Source: Herbaspirillum sp. 3R11 (GTDB lineage: Bacteria > Pseudomonadota > Gammaproteobacteria > Burkholderiales > Burkholderiaceae_D). From it: a stretch of 64,000 nucleotides of DNA. Positions within the stretch are counted from its first letter, which is position 1. Each line of letters starts with the position of its first letter. Position numbers and translations under genes: made by a program. Where the stretch lies: the NCBI RefSeq assembly GCF_004563925.1, contig NZ_SPNJ01000006.1, forward strand, positions 62,001-126,000. The letters are read 5' to 3'. The notes beneath the pieces were generated by a model that worked only from the letters and a program-made list of their open reading frames with translations, did not search any database and had not been told where the DNA came from. Below are positions 1 to 8,137 of the stretch, one piece after another.

Positions 1-1953
1 GTATCTGTCGTCACGCGTGACGAAATGAACACACGCGGCGCACAAAACCTGACCGAGGCGCTGGCCTACACCCCCGGCGTCGGCGCCCCCTACCCCGACC
101 CCAACGGCGATTGGCAATACATTCGCGGCTTCTTCGCGTCGCAATATCTGGACGGCCTGCGCGTGGTCTATTCGGGTGGCGGCGGCGCCGTCACCATGCG
201 TACCGAAACCTGGGGCCTGGAGCGCGTCGAAGTATTGCGCGGCCCGGCCTCGGTGCTGTACGGCACCAACGCGCCGGGCGGCATCGCCAACTCGGTCAGC
301 AAGCGCCCCACCGCGGAACCGATCCGTGAACTGCAAGTGCAATACGGCAGCTTCGACCGCAAGCAGGCCGCCTTCGATATCGGCGGCGCCATCGATGAAG
401 ACGGCAAGCTCAGCTACCGCCTCAACGGCCTGATCCGCGAGGCCGGCACCAGTGTCGACGGCGTCAAGAACAACCGCCGCTACTTCGCGCCGGCCATCAC
501 CTGGCGGCCGTCCGCCGACACCAGCTTCACGCTGCTGGCGCATTACCTGAGCGAAGACCTGAGCCCGCGCAATTTCATACCCTCCAAAGGCACGCTGTTT
601 GTGAATCCGCTCGGCCAGATTGCCCGCGACCGCAATCTCGGCGAACCGGATTACAACATCTATACACGTGAGCAACACGCCGTCGGTTATGCGTTCGAGC
701 ACCGCTTCAACGATGCGCTGACATTGCGCCAGAACTTCCGCTTCACCGACGTCAACGCCTATTCGCGCGCGATCTCGCCGACCAGTTTCGCCAACCTGCA
801 GGCCGACAATCGCACGGTGTTGCGTTCGGCGTCGCAAGCCTGGCGCCAAAGCCAGACCACCAACGTCGACACCCATCTGGAAGCAAAATTCGACACCGGT
901 CCGGTCAAACACACCAGCCTGGTCGGTTTCGACTACTCGCAGTATGAAGAAGACACGCGTTCGGCCAGCGCCACGGCCCGGTCGATCGACATTTTCAATC
1001 CGGTGTACGGCACCCTGCCGACCTCGGCGTACACCTTTGCCGTACCGACCCTGCAAAAGCAGGAGCGCCCCGGCGTCTACCTGCAAGATCAGGCGGCCCT
1101 GGGCAACTGGCGCTTCACGCTGGCCGGCCGCTATGAGCAGGCGCGTACCAGCACCCGCAATCAGAGCACCCTCGCCACCACGGCCAAGCTGGAAGACAGC
1201 GCGTTCACCAAACGCCTGGCGGCCCTGTACCTGTTCGACAATGGCGTCGCGCCCTACGTGAGCTATTCGGAATCTTTCGAACCGCTCAGCGGCACCGACT
1301 TCTTCGGCAAGCCGTTCATCCCGACCAAGGGCGTGCTGTATGAAACCGGCGTGCGCTATCAGCCGAAGGCGTACAACGCGCTGTTTTCTGCTGCGGTGTA
1401 TCAACAGAAGCAGAAGAACAACACCATGACCGATCCGGATCCGACACACGTCTGCGCCGGATCCACCACCTGCTCGGTACAGACCGGTGAATTGCGCACC
1501 CAGGGCATCGAACTGGAAGCCAAGCTGACGCTGGAAAGCGGCGTCAACCTGACCGCCGCCTACGCTTACACCGCTGGCAAATACCTGAAGGCCAGTGCAC
1601 CGGCGCAGGACAAGGCGCCGACCTCGCTGGCGCCGCATACGGCATCGGTGTGGGCCGACTACGAGGTGAAGAACGGTCCGTTGAACGGTCTCGGCTTCGG
1701 TGCGGGTGCACGCTACACCGGTAAAATGTGGCTCGACGCCGGCAACACGCAAAAGATCGCGTCGTTCACCCTGGTCGATGCGATGTTGCGTTACGACCTG
1801 GCGAAACTGGATCCGAAACTCAAGGGCGCACGCCTGGCCTTCAACATCCAGAACCTGTTTGACAAAGTGTATTACCCCGGCATCTGTTCCACCACTTACT
1901 GCCTGTACGGCGAAGGCCGCACGGCGACGGCAACGCTGTCGTATGGCTGGTAA
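1..1953 (+). CDS. TonB-dependent siderophore receptor, 5' end outside window
   Basis: Outer-membrane receptor for a ferric siderophore, energised by TonB-ExbBD. The reading frame is open from base 1, so the signal peptide and TonB box lie upstream of the window. The first residues (VSVVTRDEMNTRGAQNLTEAL) are the middle of a plug domain. About 640 residues follow, with the plug motif LERVEVLRGPASVLYG and a long beta-barrel. The protein ends in the aromatic residue (W) expected for outer-membrane barrel insertion. The paired cysteines near the C terminus (CSTTYC) resemble the FhuA/ferrichrome branch, so a hydroxamate siderophore is a reasonable guess but is not proven. Three iron-uptake membrane genes follow on the same strand. 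The Fur-controlled promoter, if there is one, is not visible. Confidence 0.93.
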   Translation, partial: VSVVTRDEMNTRGAQNLTEALAYTPGVGAPYPDPNGDWQYIRGFFASQYLDGLRVVYSGGGGAVTMRTETWGLERVEVLRGPASVLYGTNAPGGIANSVSKRPTAEPIRELQVQYGSFDRKQAAFDIGGAIDEDGKLSYRLNGLIREAGTSVDGVKNNRRYFAPAITWRPSADTSFTLLAHYLSEDLSPRNFIPSKGTLFVNPLGQIARDRNLGEPDYNIYTREQHAVGYAFEHRFNDALTLRQNFRFTDVNAYSRAISPTSFANLQADNRTVLRSASQAWRQSQTTNVDTHLEAKFDTGPVKHTSLVGFDYSQYEEDTRSASATARSIDIFNPVYGTLPTSAYTFAVPTLQKQERPGVYLQDQAALGNWRFTLAGRYEQARTSTRNQSTLATTAKLEDSAFTKRLAALYLFDNGVAPYVSYSESFEPLSGTDFFGKPFIPTKGVLYETGVRYQPKAYNALFSAAVYQQKQKNNTMTDPDPTHVCAGSTTCSVQTGELRTQGIELEAKLTLESGVNLTAAYAYTAGKYLKASAPAQDKAPTSLAPHTASVWADYEVKNGPLNGLGFGAGARYTGKMWLDAGNTQKIASFTLVDAMLRYDLAKLDPKLKGARLAFNIQNLFDKVYYPGICSTTYCLYGEGRTATATLSYGW

Positions 1954-2003
1954 TGCAATTGGAAATACGACGTAGCCGACGCCACATCATCATCAAGTAA
2001 AAA

Positions 2004-2294
2004 ATGAACCTGAATCCCTCCCTTCGTTATCGTCTTGCCGTCGCCTCGCGCGCAGTGGCCGCCATCGGCGGCGGTTACGTGCTCTCCGCCGTGGCCGCCG
2101 CCCTGCTTGCCGTGGTGTTGCCGATGCAACCTGCCGAAGCGGTGATCACCGCCACGCTGTTGTCGTTCATCGTGTTTTGCTGCGCGGTGCTGTGGGTGTT
2201 CGCCGCGCGTACGGCGTGGCGTGCGTGGGGCGGGATCGTGGCGCCGGGCGTGCTGCTCGGCGCAGGTTTATTGATACAGCGGAGCATGGCATGA
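2004..2294 (+). CDS. Small membrane protein, DUF3649 family (iron-uptake associated)
   Basis: A 96-residue protein with about three hydrophobic segments (GGYVLSAVAAALLAVVLP, VITATLLSFIVFCCAVLWV and a C-terminal one). Sequence and position fit the DUF3649 family, which regularly sits between a TonB receptor and a PepSY protein in iron-uptake operons. The biochemical role is unknown. It is probably an inner-membrane partner of the PepSY protein downstream. Its stop codon overlaps the next start (ATGA), indicating translational coupling. The 50-bp gap to the receptor gene supports one operon. Confidence 0.8.
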   Translation: MNLNPSLRYRLAVASRAVAAIGGGYVLSAVAAALLAVVLPMQPAEAVITATLLSFIVFCCAVLWVFAARTAWRAWGGIVAPGVLLGAGLLIQRSMA

Positions 2295-3931
2295 AAGAAG
2301 GTTTCCGCCAATCGATGGCATGGCTGCACACCTGGTCCGGCCTGCTGGTGTGCTGGGTGTTGTTCCTGGTGTTCTGCGCCGGCACGGCATCCTACTTCCG
2401 CGAAGAAATCACGCTGTGGATGAAGCCCGAGTTGCATGCTTCGCACAGTGCGCCCATCACCAATGCGCAGGCCGTGCAAACCGCGCTGACCGCGTTGCAA
2501 AGCAAGGCGCCGGATGCCTCGCGCTGGTTCATCACGCTGCCGGCCGAACGCAGCACGGCGCTGCGCATCGGCTGGATCAATCCGCCGCCCAAGGATGCGC
2601 CGCTGAAGACGCGCGGCAAGTTCACCAGCCAGATCATCGATCCGCTCACCGGCGAAAAAATGCCCGACGTGCGCGAGACGCGCGGCGGCGAATTCCTCTA
2701 CCGCCTGCATTTTGACCTGCATTACATGCCGCCGCTGTGGGCGCGCTGGATCGTCGGCTTCTGTGCCATGTTCATGCTGGTGGCGATCGTCAGCGGCGTG
2801 ATCACGCACAAGCGCATCTTCAAGGACTTCTTCACCTTCCGTCCGAAGAAGGGCCAGCGCTCCTGGCTCGACGCGCACAACGCCACTGCCGTGCTGGCCC
2901 TGCCCTACCACCTGATGATCACCTACACCGGCCTGGTCACGCTGATGTTCATGTACATGCCGTGGGGCATCCAGACCGCCTACAAGGGCAACCAGGAGAG
3001 CTTCTTCGCCGACGTCTTCCCGAGCGCCAAGAACGGCAAACCCGCCGGCAAGCCGATGCCGCTGACGCCGCTGCAACCGCTGCTGGCGCAAGCCGAGCAA
3101 CGCTGGAACGGCATCCCTGCGGTGGGCATCACGATCAATCATCCGGGCGACGCCAACGCGACCGTTCAAATTCGCCGCCAGGAAGAAAAAGGACTGAACT
3201 ACATCCAGCCGAGCGTGCAATTCAACGGCGTCACCGGTGCGCTGGTCAGCGCCGACAATGAAGACATCGGCGGCGCCAACGCCACCCGCGGCGTGCTGTA
3301 CGGACTGCACATCGGCCATTTCGCCAACCCGCTGCTGCGCGTGCTGTTCTTCCTGTGCGGGCTGTCGGGCTGCGCCATGGTCGCCACCGGCGCGTTGCTG
3401 TGGGCGGTCAAGACGCGCCAGGGCTACGCCAAGAAACTCGCCGCAGGTGGGCGCGTCGGCTTCGGCCTGCGCCTGGTGGAAGCGCTCAACATCGGCGCCA
3501 TCGCCGGCCTGCCGATCGCCTTCGCCGCTTACTTCTGGGCCAACCGCCTACTGCCGGTAGCGATGCCCAAGCGGCCCGACGCCGAGATCAGCTGGTTCTT
3601 CATCGCCTGGGGCGTGGCCGCCGTGCTGGCGCAGATCCGTCCCGACCGCCGCATGTGGCAATGGCAGTTGTGGGTAGGCGCCCTGCTCTTCATGGGCATC
3701 CCGGTGCTCAACGTCTTCACCACCTCGTCGCACCTGGGCGTGACGCTGTTCATGGCGCAAGGTCCATGGTCGGTGGCCGGTTTTGATCTGACGGTGCTGG
3801 CATTGGGGATTGCGCTCGCGCTCGCGGCATGGCATCTCGGCCGCAAGAAGAAAGCTCCAAAGAAAGCCGGCAAGCAAGGTGTGCAAGAGCCGCAAGAAAC
3901 ATCCGAAGCCAAGCTGCAGGAGGCCGCGTGA
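2291..3931 (+). CDS. PepSY-associated transmembrane protein
   Basis: A 546-residue inner-membrane protein starting MKEGFRQSMAWLHTWSGLL. This N-terminal helix with the W-L-H-x-W-x-G motif is typical of PepSY_TM proteins, many of which sit in siderophore loci and are thought to reduce ferric siderophores or ferric iron in the periplasm. A large soluble loop follows (about residues 45-150), then further membrane segments with conserved histidines (YRLHFDLHY, LYGLHIGHFA) that could bind heme. The C-terminal tail is Lys/Ala-rich. I chose the ATG at 2291 over an in-frame start at 2177. The upstream extension is non-membrane Arg/Gly-rich sequence antiparallel to family expectations, and 2291 overlaps the previous stop by ATGA. 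The stop also overlaps the next start. Confidence 0.88.
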   Translation: MKEGFRQSMAWLHTWSGLLVCWVLFLVFCAGTASYFREEITLWMKPELHASHSAPITNAQAVQTALTALQSKAPDASRWFITLPAERSTALRIGWINPPPKDAPLKTRGKFTSQIIDPLTGEKMPDVRETRGGEFLYRLHFDLHYMPPLWARWIVGFCAMFMLVAIVSGVITHKRIFKDFFTFRPKKGQRSWLDAHNATAVLALPYHLMITYTGLVTLMFMYMPWGIQTAYKGNQESFFADVFPSAKNGKPAGKPMPLTPLQPLLAQAEQRWNGIPAVGITINHPGDANATVQIRRQEEKGLNYIQPSVQFNGVTGALVSADNEDIGGANATRGVLYGLHIGHFANPLLRVLFFLCGLSGCAMVATGALLWAVKTRQGYAKKLAAGGRVGFGLRLVEALNIGAIAGLPIAFAAYFWANRLLPVAMPKRPDAEISWFFIAWGVAAVLAQIRPDRRMWQWQLWVGALLFMGIPVLNVFTTSSHLGVTLFMAQGPWSVAGFDLTVLALGIALALAAWHLGRKKKAPKKAGKQGVQEPQETSEAKLQEAA

Positions 3932-4299
3932 TGAACATGACGGACCTGATCCCGCTGCCCTTCCTGGCAACGCTGGCGCTGACCTACAGCGCCTGGGTGG
4001 CGCTGAGCCTGGCGATGGACCGCCACTACGCCGACATCAACGGCCGCGGCACTGAGCCGAGCGCAGTCCGGCGCAAGCGCGGCCGCTGGCTCGGTACGCT
4101 GGCGCTGACGGCGGCCTTCGCCGTGTGCGTGCGCGACAGCGGCTGGGGCATCGGGCCGGTGGCCTGGCTCGGCACCATGACCGTCGCCGCCCTGCTGCTG
4201 GTGCTGCAGCTGTGCTACGCGCCCAAGTCGGTGCCGCGCACGGGCAAGCCGGTGTTGTGGCTGGCTGGGCTGCTGACGCTTGCTGTGTTGGCGGCCTAG
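3931..4299 (+). CDS. DUF3325-like small membrane protein
   Basis: A 122-residue protein with three or four hydrophobic helices (LPFLATLALTYSAWVALSLA, GPVAWLGTMTVAALLLVLQL, VLWLAGLLTLAVLAA). Family and gene order (receptor, DUF3649, PepSY, DUF3325) match a recurrent iron-uptake cassette. Function is not established. The start at 3931 shares bases with the PepSY stop (TGATG), so it is translationally coupled. An in-frame upstream start at 3829 would add an implausible Arg/Lys-rich leader lying inside the PepSY gene, so I rejected it. This appears to be the last gene of the operon. Confidence 0.78.
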   Translation: MNMTDLIPLPFLATLALTYSAWVALSLAMDRHYADINGRGTEPSAVRRKRGRWLGTLALTAAFAVCVRDSGWGIGPVAWLGTMTVAALLLVLQLCYAPKSVPRTGKPVLWLAGLLTLAVLAA

Positions 4300-4324
4300 G
4301 CTTAGACAGTCGATGCGAGCCCGT

Positions 4325-4357
4325 TTCGAACTATTAAATAATCCTTAATAGTTCGAA
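4325..4357. repeat. Perfect 13-bp inverted repeat
   Basis: Arms TTCGAACTATTAA (4325-4337) and its exact complement (4345-4357) flank a 7-nt spacer. It lies 25 bp after the iron operon. There is no T-run on either side, so it is a poor intrinsic terminator. It could be an operator, a transcript-end stabiliser or a terminator aided by Rho. Confidence 0.6.
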
Positions 4358-4439
4358 CTTCTGCGAAAACGCATTCATCGAGCGATCATTTCAACTCCTG
4401 CACTAGCATTTTGAGCACGTGTGCGCAATAATGCACCGA

Positions 4440-4461
4440 TAGTATGATTTTCATCACACTA
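4440..4461 (+). promoter_or_regulatory. Probable autoregulatory operator of the parDE pair
   Basis: Inverted repeat TAGTaTGAT-TTTC-ATCAcACTA (8 of 9 positions pair), 25 bp before the antitoxin start. The left arm contains TATGAT, a good -10 element. ParD antitoxins repress their own promoter through short palindromes, so this is the likely site. That assignment is inference. Confidence 0.5.
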
Positions 4462-4486
4462 TTGATACCTACCGGGAGATCGCCTC

Positions 4487-4732
4487 ATGGGAACCGTACG
4501 CAAAACCATTACATTGACGGACAAGCAGGATAGCTGGATCAAAGCACAGATTGACGCCGGCCACTATACAAACGACAGCGAATACATACGCGATCTGATC
4601 CGACGTGAACAGGAACGCAGTATCGAACTCGACACTATCCGGGCTGCGCTGATCGAAGGCGAATCCAGTGGAGAACCCCGCCCCTTCGACGCCCACGCAT
4701 TCAAGCAGAGAATGTCAGCCAAGCATGGCTGA
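4487..4732 (+). CDS. parD: Type II antitoxin, ParD/CC2985 family
   Basis: An 81-residue protein opening with a ribbon-helix-helix DNA-binding region (MGTVRKTITLTDKQDSWIKAQI, then HYTNDSEYIRDLIRREQER), characteristic of ParD-like antitoxins. The C-terminal half (about residues 45-81) is the expected toxin-wrapping tail. It should neutralise the toxin encoded immediately downstream and repress the shared promoter together with it. The genes overlap (the antitoxin stop at 4730-4732 lies inside the toxin gene), the normal arrangement for this family. A good ribosome site (GGGAGA) precedes the start. Confidence 0.9.
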   Translation: MGTVRKTITLTDKQDSWIKAQIDAGHYTNDSEYIRDLIRREQERSIELDTIRAALIEGESSGEPRPFDAHAFKQRMSAKHG

Positions 4733-5015
4733 ATACCGTCTTGCACCCGCTGCCGAGCGTGACCTGGAGGCGATTTGGACTTATACCCGCATGAAGTGGG
4801 GCACCGAGCAAGCGGATCGCTACACGGACATTATGACGCTGGCCTTTGATGAGTTGGCGCAAGCGCCACAGGCAGCACCAGCATGTGACCATATTCGTCC
4901 CGGTTATCGTCGTCGAAGCGTGGGGCGGCACATGATCTATTTCCGTGTCACGACCTATGGGGTTGCAATCGTTCGGATACTGCACGATCTGATGGATGTT
5001 TCCCGGCATCTTTGA
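4725..5015 (+). CDS. parE: Type II toxin, ParE/RelE superfamily
   Basis: A 96-residue protein starting MAEYRLAPAAERDLEAIWTYT, the classical ParE N terminus, and containing GYRRRSVGRHMIYFRV with the conserved Arg-rich strand and the terminal IVRILHD motif. ParE toxins poison DNA gyrase. This one probably does the same, although RelE-like mRNA interferases share the fold. The ATG at 4725 overlaps the antitoxin gene by 8 bp. An in-frame upstream start at 4668 lies deep in parD and was rejected. Length is normal and I see no disrupting mutation. Confidence 0.9.
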   Translation: MAEYRLAPAAERDLEAIWTYTRMKWGTEQADRYTDIMTLAFDELAQAPQAAPACDHIRPGYRRRSVGRHMIYFRVTTYGVAIVRILHDLMDVSRHL

Positions 5016-5045
5016 TTGCAGCAGCAGGAGCCGGCACTGCGCCCG

Positions 5046-5552
5046 CTATGCAGCCGGAACCTGCATCGACGTCTCCCGCCGTCCCAGCCACACCACCTGC
5101 AGCGTCGCCCCCACCAAAAACACCAGCACCAGCGCGCCGGTCAGCATCTTCAGCAGCGGGTCTTCCGCGTTGGCAAAGAACGGTGCGCCGACCGGCAGGC
5201 GCGTGCCGGTTTCGGTCAGCGCAGGAATGAAATGGAACAGCACCGTGGCCGAGTACGCGACCATCTCCACGTAAGCGCTGCGGCGGCCGAACCAGGTGGT
5301 GCGGATGGCCGCGCGCGCAATCGCCAGGGTCGCCAGCGTGATCAGCGCCAGCGCATGGGGTTTACCGAAGCCGCCATGCTGGAAGATGCCCAGCGAAGTC
5401 AGGCTGGTCAGCACGGTGGCATGCACGTAGAGCTTGCCGGCGTTGGTGGCGTAGCGGATACGGTGTTCCCGAGCGAGGATGATGAGGGCGGTGACGACGG
5501 CCACCAGAGCGATGGCCGTGTGGATGATGCCGAGCGAGGTCAATCCGAGCAT
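5046..5552 (-). CDS. Four-helix integral membrane protein of unknown function
   Basis: A 168-residue protein with four predicted membrane helices (about residues 5-27, 42-60, 65-85 and 134-156) and conserved-looking histidines (IIHTAIAL, LYVHATVL, FQHGGFGKPHAL, VLFHFIPAL). The layout resembles DUF2306-type membrane proteins, but I cannot confirm the family. Short soluble loops and a regular His pattern would suit heme or metal binding; that is speculation. It is transcribed alone, convergent with parE, with AGGAG before the start (reverse of CTCCTTCATG). Confidence 0.7.
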   Translation of the reverse strand: MLGLTSLGIIHTAIALVAVVTALIILAREHRIRYATNAGKLYVHATVLTSLTSLGIFQHGGFGKPHALALITLATLAIARAAIRTTWFGRRSAYVEMVAYSATVLFHFIPALTETGTRLPVGAPFFANAEDPLLKMLTGALVLVFLVGATLQVVWLGRRETSMQVPAA

Positions 5553-5640
5553 GTCTTACTCCTTCATGTAATGTGGCTGACAACAACAGTAAATTGCTGG
5601 CGACAAAAACAGGTGCAAAGACGATGCTCGCAGAGCTTGC

Positions 5641-6426
5641 TCAGAATGAACGCATGACCCTCACGGTGACGTAGGGCAGGCGCTCGGTCGCGGCGGAGGC
5701 GCGCGCGCTGTGCAGGCGATGCAGGGTGATCTGGTTGACTTCCGCGTGGCTGCCGTCGATGTGCTCCGTTATCAATCTGACAGCTTCATCGCCGGCGCGG
5801 GCGTCGATTTGCGCAAGGATAGCAGCATGTTCCTCGTAGGTCGATCCGACGCAATCGCCGTAGACGAAATCGAGCCGGCGCACGATACGGATGCGGTCGG
5901 TGAGGCGGTCGAAGGCGCTCGCCATTTCCTGGTTGCCGGTGGCGCGCACCAGCGTCTGGTGGAAGGCTTCGTCGAGCGCGGCGGCGGCGCGGCCGTCGCT
6001 CAGGCGCTGCCCGACCGGCACGCACCAGTCCGCCTTGAGCGCCTCGATCTGCGCCATGTCGACGGTGTGCTTGCCATCCACATGGCCGGCGCACAGGCGC
6101 GTCACCGCATGCACCTCGATCAGCTGGCGCAACTCATACAAGTCGGCAAAGCGCTTGAAATCCATAGGCACCACTTCCCAGCCGCCGCGCACGTAGCCCT
6201 GCATCAGGCCGTCGCTTTGCAGGCGTTGCAACGCCTCGCGCACCGGCGTGCGCGAGACCTTGAAGTAGGCCGCGACTTCGGTCTCGGTAACCTGGTCGCC
6301 GGGCAGCAGGCGCATCTCGAAAATGTCTTCGCGCAGGCGTGCGTAGACGTACTCCGGCAACGACGACGACTTGACCGGCTCTGCGGCGACGCTGTCCATC
6401 AGCGACGGATCGGGTGAAGCATGCAT
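5641..6426 (-). CDS. GntR-family transcriptional regulator, FCD subfamily
   Basis: A 261-residue repressor. A winged helix-turn-helix lies at about residues 22-88 (YVYARLREDIFEMRLLPGDQ, VSRTPVREALQRL). It is followed by an all-helical FCD ligand domain with the metal-binding pattern D..H near YELRQLIEVHAV and FHQTLVRATGN...EEHAAIL. It is the last gene of the minus-strand ABC importer/GGT operon, 46 bp after the GGT gene, so it probably controls that operon in response to a substrate-derived acid. The ATG at 6426 is preceded by GGAAAAGG. A longer in-frame start at 6597 lies inside the GGT gene and encodes low-complexity sequence, so I rejected it. A candidate operator lies near 13585. Confidence 0.88.
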   Translation of the reverse strand: MHASPDPSLMDSVAAEPVKSSSLPEYVYARLREDIFEMRLLPGDQVTETEVAAYFKVSRTPVREALQRLQSDGLMQGYVRGGWEVVPMDFKRFADLYELRQLIEVHAVTRLCAGHVDGKHTVDMAQIEALKADWCVPVGQRLSDGRAAAALDEAFHQTLVRATGNQEMASAFDRLTDRIRIVRRLDFVYGDCVGSTYEEHAAILAQIDARAGDEAVRLITEHIDGSHAEVNQITLHRLHSARASAATERLPYVTVRVMRSF

Positions 6427-6472
6427 GGGCGCACAGCCTTTTCCAGAGTGAGGTGAAACTAACTGCTTGAAA

Positions 6473-8098
6473 CTACCAGGCAGCCACGCAACCGTCGCTG
6501 CGCGGTTCGGTGCCGCCGCACAGCACGCCGTTGGCGTCGCGCCAGATGATCTGGCCGCGGCCGAAACCGAGCTGGTTGCCGGACCAGCTGACTTCATGTC
6601 CGAGCCCAGCCGGACCGAGGCCGCGGAACAGGTGCTCGGCCGTGGTGTGCTCGATGCTGACCTTGTTGCCGCTTTCCCATTCCCAGCGCGGCGCGTCCAG
6701 CGACGACTGCGGATTGAGGCCGAAGTCGACCGTGTTCATCACCATCTGCACGTGGCCTTGCGGCTGCATGAAACCGCCCATCACGCCGAACGGACCGACC
6801 GCTGCGCCGTCCTTGGTGAGGAAGCCCGGGATGATGGTGTGATACGGCCGCTTGCCCGGCGCCAGGCAATTCGGATGGGCGGCGTCGAGCGTGAAATTGT
6901 TGCCGCGGTTGTGCAGCGAGATGCCGGTGCCCGGCACCACCAGGCCCGAACCGAAGCCCATGTAATTGCTCTGGATGAAGGACACCATGTTGCCTTCGTT
7001 GTCGGCGGTGCACAGGTACACGGTGCCGCCGCGCGGCGGTTCGCCCGGCGCCGGCAAGGCGGCGCGCGCACCGATCAGCTTGCGGCGCTCGTCGGCATAG
7101 GCGTCCGACAGCAAATCCTTGACGGAGACGCGCATGTGGCCGCTGTCGGCAATGTGGGCGAGGCCGTCGGCATACGCCAGCTTGATCGCTTCGATCTGGC
7201 GGTGGTAGGTGAGCAGGGTGTCGCGCTCACTGAAGTCGAAACCCTTCAACATGTTCAACGCCAGCAAGGCGACCAGGCCGTGGCCATTCGGCGGGATTTC
7301 CCAGACGTCGTAGCCTCGATAGTTGGCGCGGATCGGATCGACCCATTCCGGCCGGTAATCGGCGAGGTCGGAGACATCCAGGTAGCCGCCGGCGGCACGC
7401 ACGAAGGCGGCGGTTTTTTCGGCCAGCGCACCTTGGTAGAAGCTGCGTGCGTTGTCGTCGGCAATCGATTGCAGCGTCGCGGCGTGACCCGGCGAGCGCC
7501 AGACTTCACCGGCATTCGGCGCGCGTCCGGAACCGTCGAGCGCACCGAAGGTATCGAACCACGCCTTGAAATGATCGTCCTTGAATTCGCGCGTGAAATT
7601 CTTGTAAGCCTGCTGCCATGCCACCGCCACCATCGGCGACACCGGGAAGCCGTCCTGCGCCAGGCTGACGGCGCCGGCCATGGAACGCGACAGCGGCAGG
7701 CGGCCGAAGCGCTCGGCCATCGTGGCCCAAGCCGATGGCGTGCCGGGTACGGTGACGGGCAGGGCGCCGTACTTCGGCACGTTCTTGTGACCGGCCGCGC
7801 TGAGCGCGTCGAGCGAAATCGCCTTCGGCGCCGGGCCGCTGGCGTTGAGGCCGTGCAGCTGGCCCTTGTGCCAGATCAGCGCAAAGGCGTCGCCGCCAAT
7901 ACCGTTGGCAGTCGGCTCGACCACGGTCAATGCTGCGGCAGCTGCAATCGCAGCGTCAATCGCGTTGCCGCCAGCTTGCAGCACTTGCAGGCCGGCTTGT
8001 GCGGCCAGCGGCTGGCCGGTCGCGACCATGCCGCGATTGGCGAAGACCGCGCTGCGGCGGGAAGCGTAGGGATAGTGATTGGCGTTGAAAGTGGGCAT
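6473..8098 (-). CDS. Gamma-glutamyltransferase-family protein, no signal peptide
   Basis: A 541-residue Ntn-hydrolase that should cleave or transfer gamma-glutamyl groups of glutathione or gamma-glutamyl peptides. The precursor is expected to self-cleave before the nucleophilic Thr359 (PRGGTVYLCTADNEGN). Other family marks are GGNAIDAAIAAAAALTVVEP near residues 43-62, GIGGDAF, and the late GPFGVMGGFMQPQGHVQ glycine-rich region. Unlike E. coli Ggt it lacks an N-terminal signal peptide, so it probably acts in the cytoplasm on peptide brought in by the importer encoded just upstream in the same operon. Length and motifs are intact. The YwrD-like cytoplasmic group is the best fit. Confidence 0.9.
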   Translation of the reverse strand: MPTFNANHYPYASRRSAVFANRGMVATGQPLAAQAGLQVLQAGGNAIDAAIAAAAALTVVEPTANGIGGDAFALIWHKGQLHGLNASGPAPKAISLDALSAAGHKNVPKYGALPVTVPGTPSAWATMAERFGRLPLSRSMAGAVSLAQDGFPVSPMVAVAWQQAYKNFTREFKDDHFKAWFDTFGALDGSGRAPNAGEVWRSPGHAATLQSIADDNARSFYQGALAEKTAAFVRAAGGYLDVSDLADYRPEWVDPIRANYRGYDVWEIPPNGHGLVALLALNMLKGFDFSERDTLLTYHRQIEAIKLAYADGLAHIADSGHMRVSVKDLLSDAYADERRKLIGARAALPAPGEPPRGGTVYLCTADNEGNMVSFIQSNYMGFGSGLVVPGTGISLHNRGNNFTLDAAHPNCLAPGKRPYHTIIPGFLTKDGAAVGPFGVMGGFMQPQGHVQMVMNTVDFGLNPQSSLDAPRWEWESGNKVSIEHTTAEHLFRGLGPAGLGHEVSWSGNQLGFGRGQIIWRDANGVLCGGTEPRSDGCVAAW

Positions 8099-8137
8099 CG
8101 GATGCTTTCGGTTTCTGATCTGGACGAAGGAGAAAGT

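Noticed and set aside
2177..2290. In-frame extension of the PepSY gene to 2177
   Set aside because: It lies inside the DUF3649 gene and encodes non-membrane Arg-rich sequence; the ATGA junction at 2291 is the better start.
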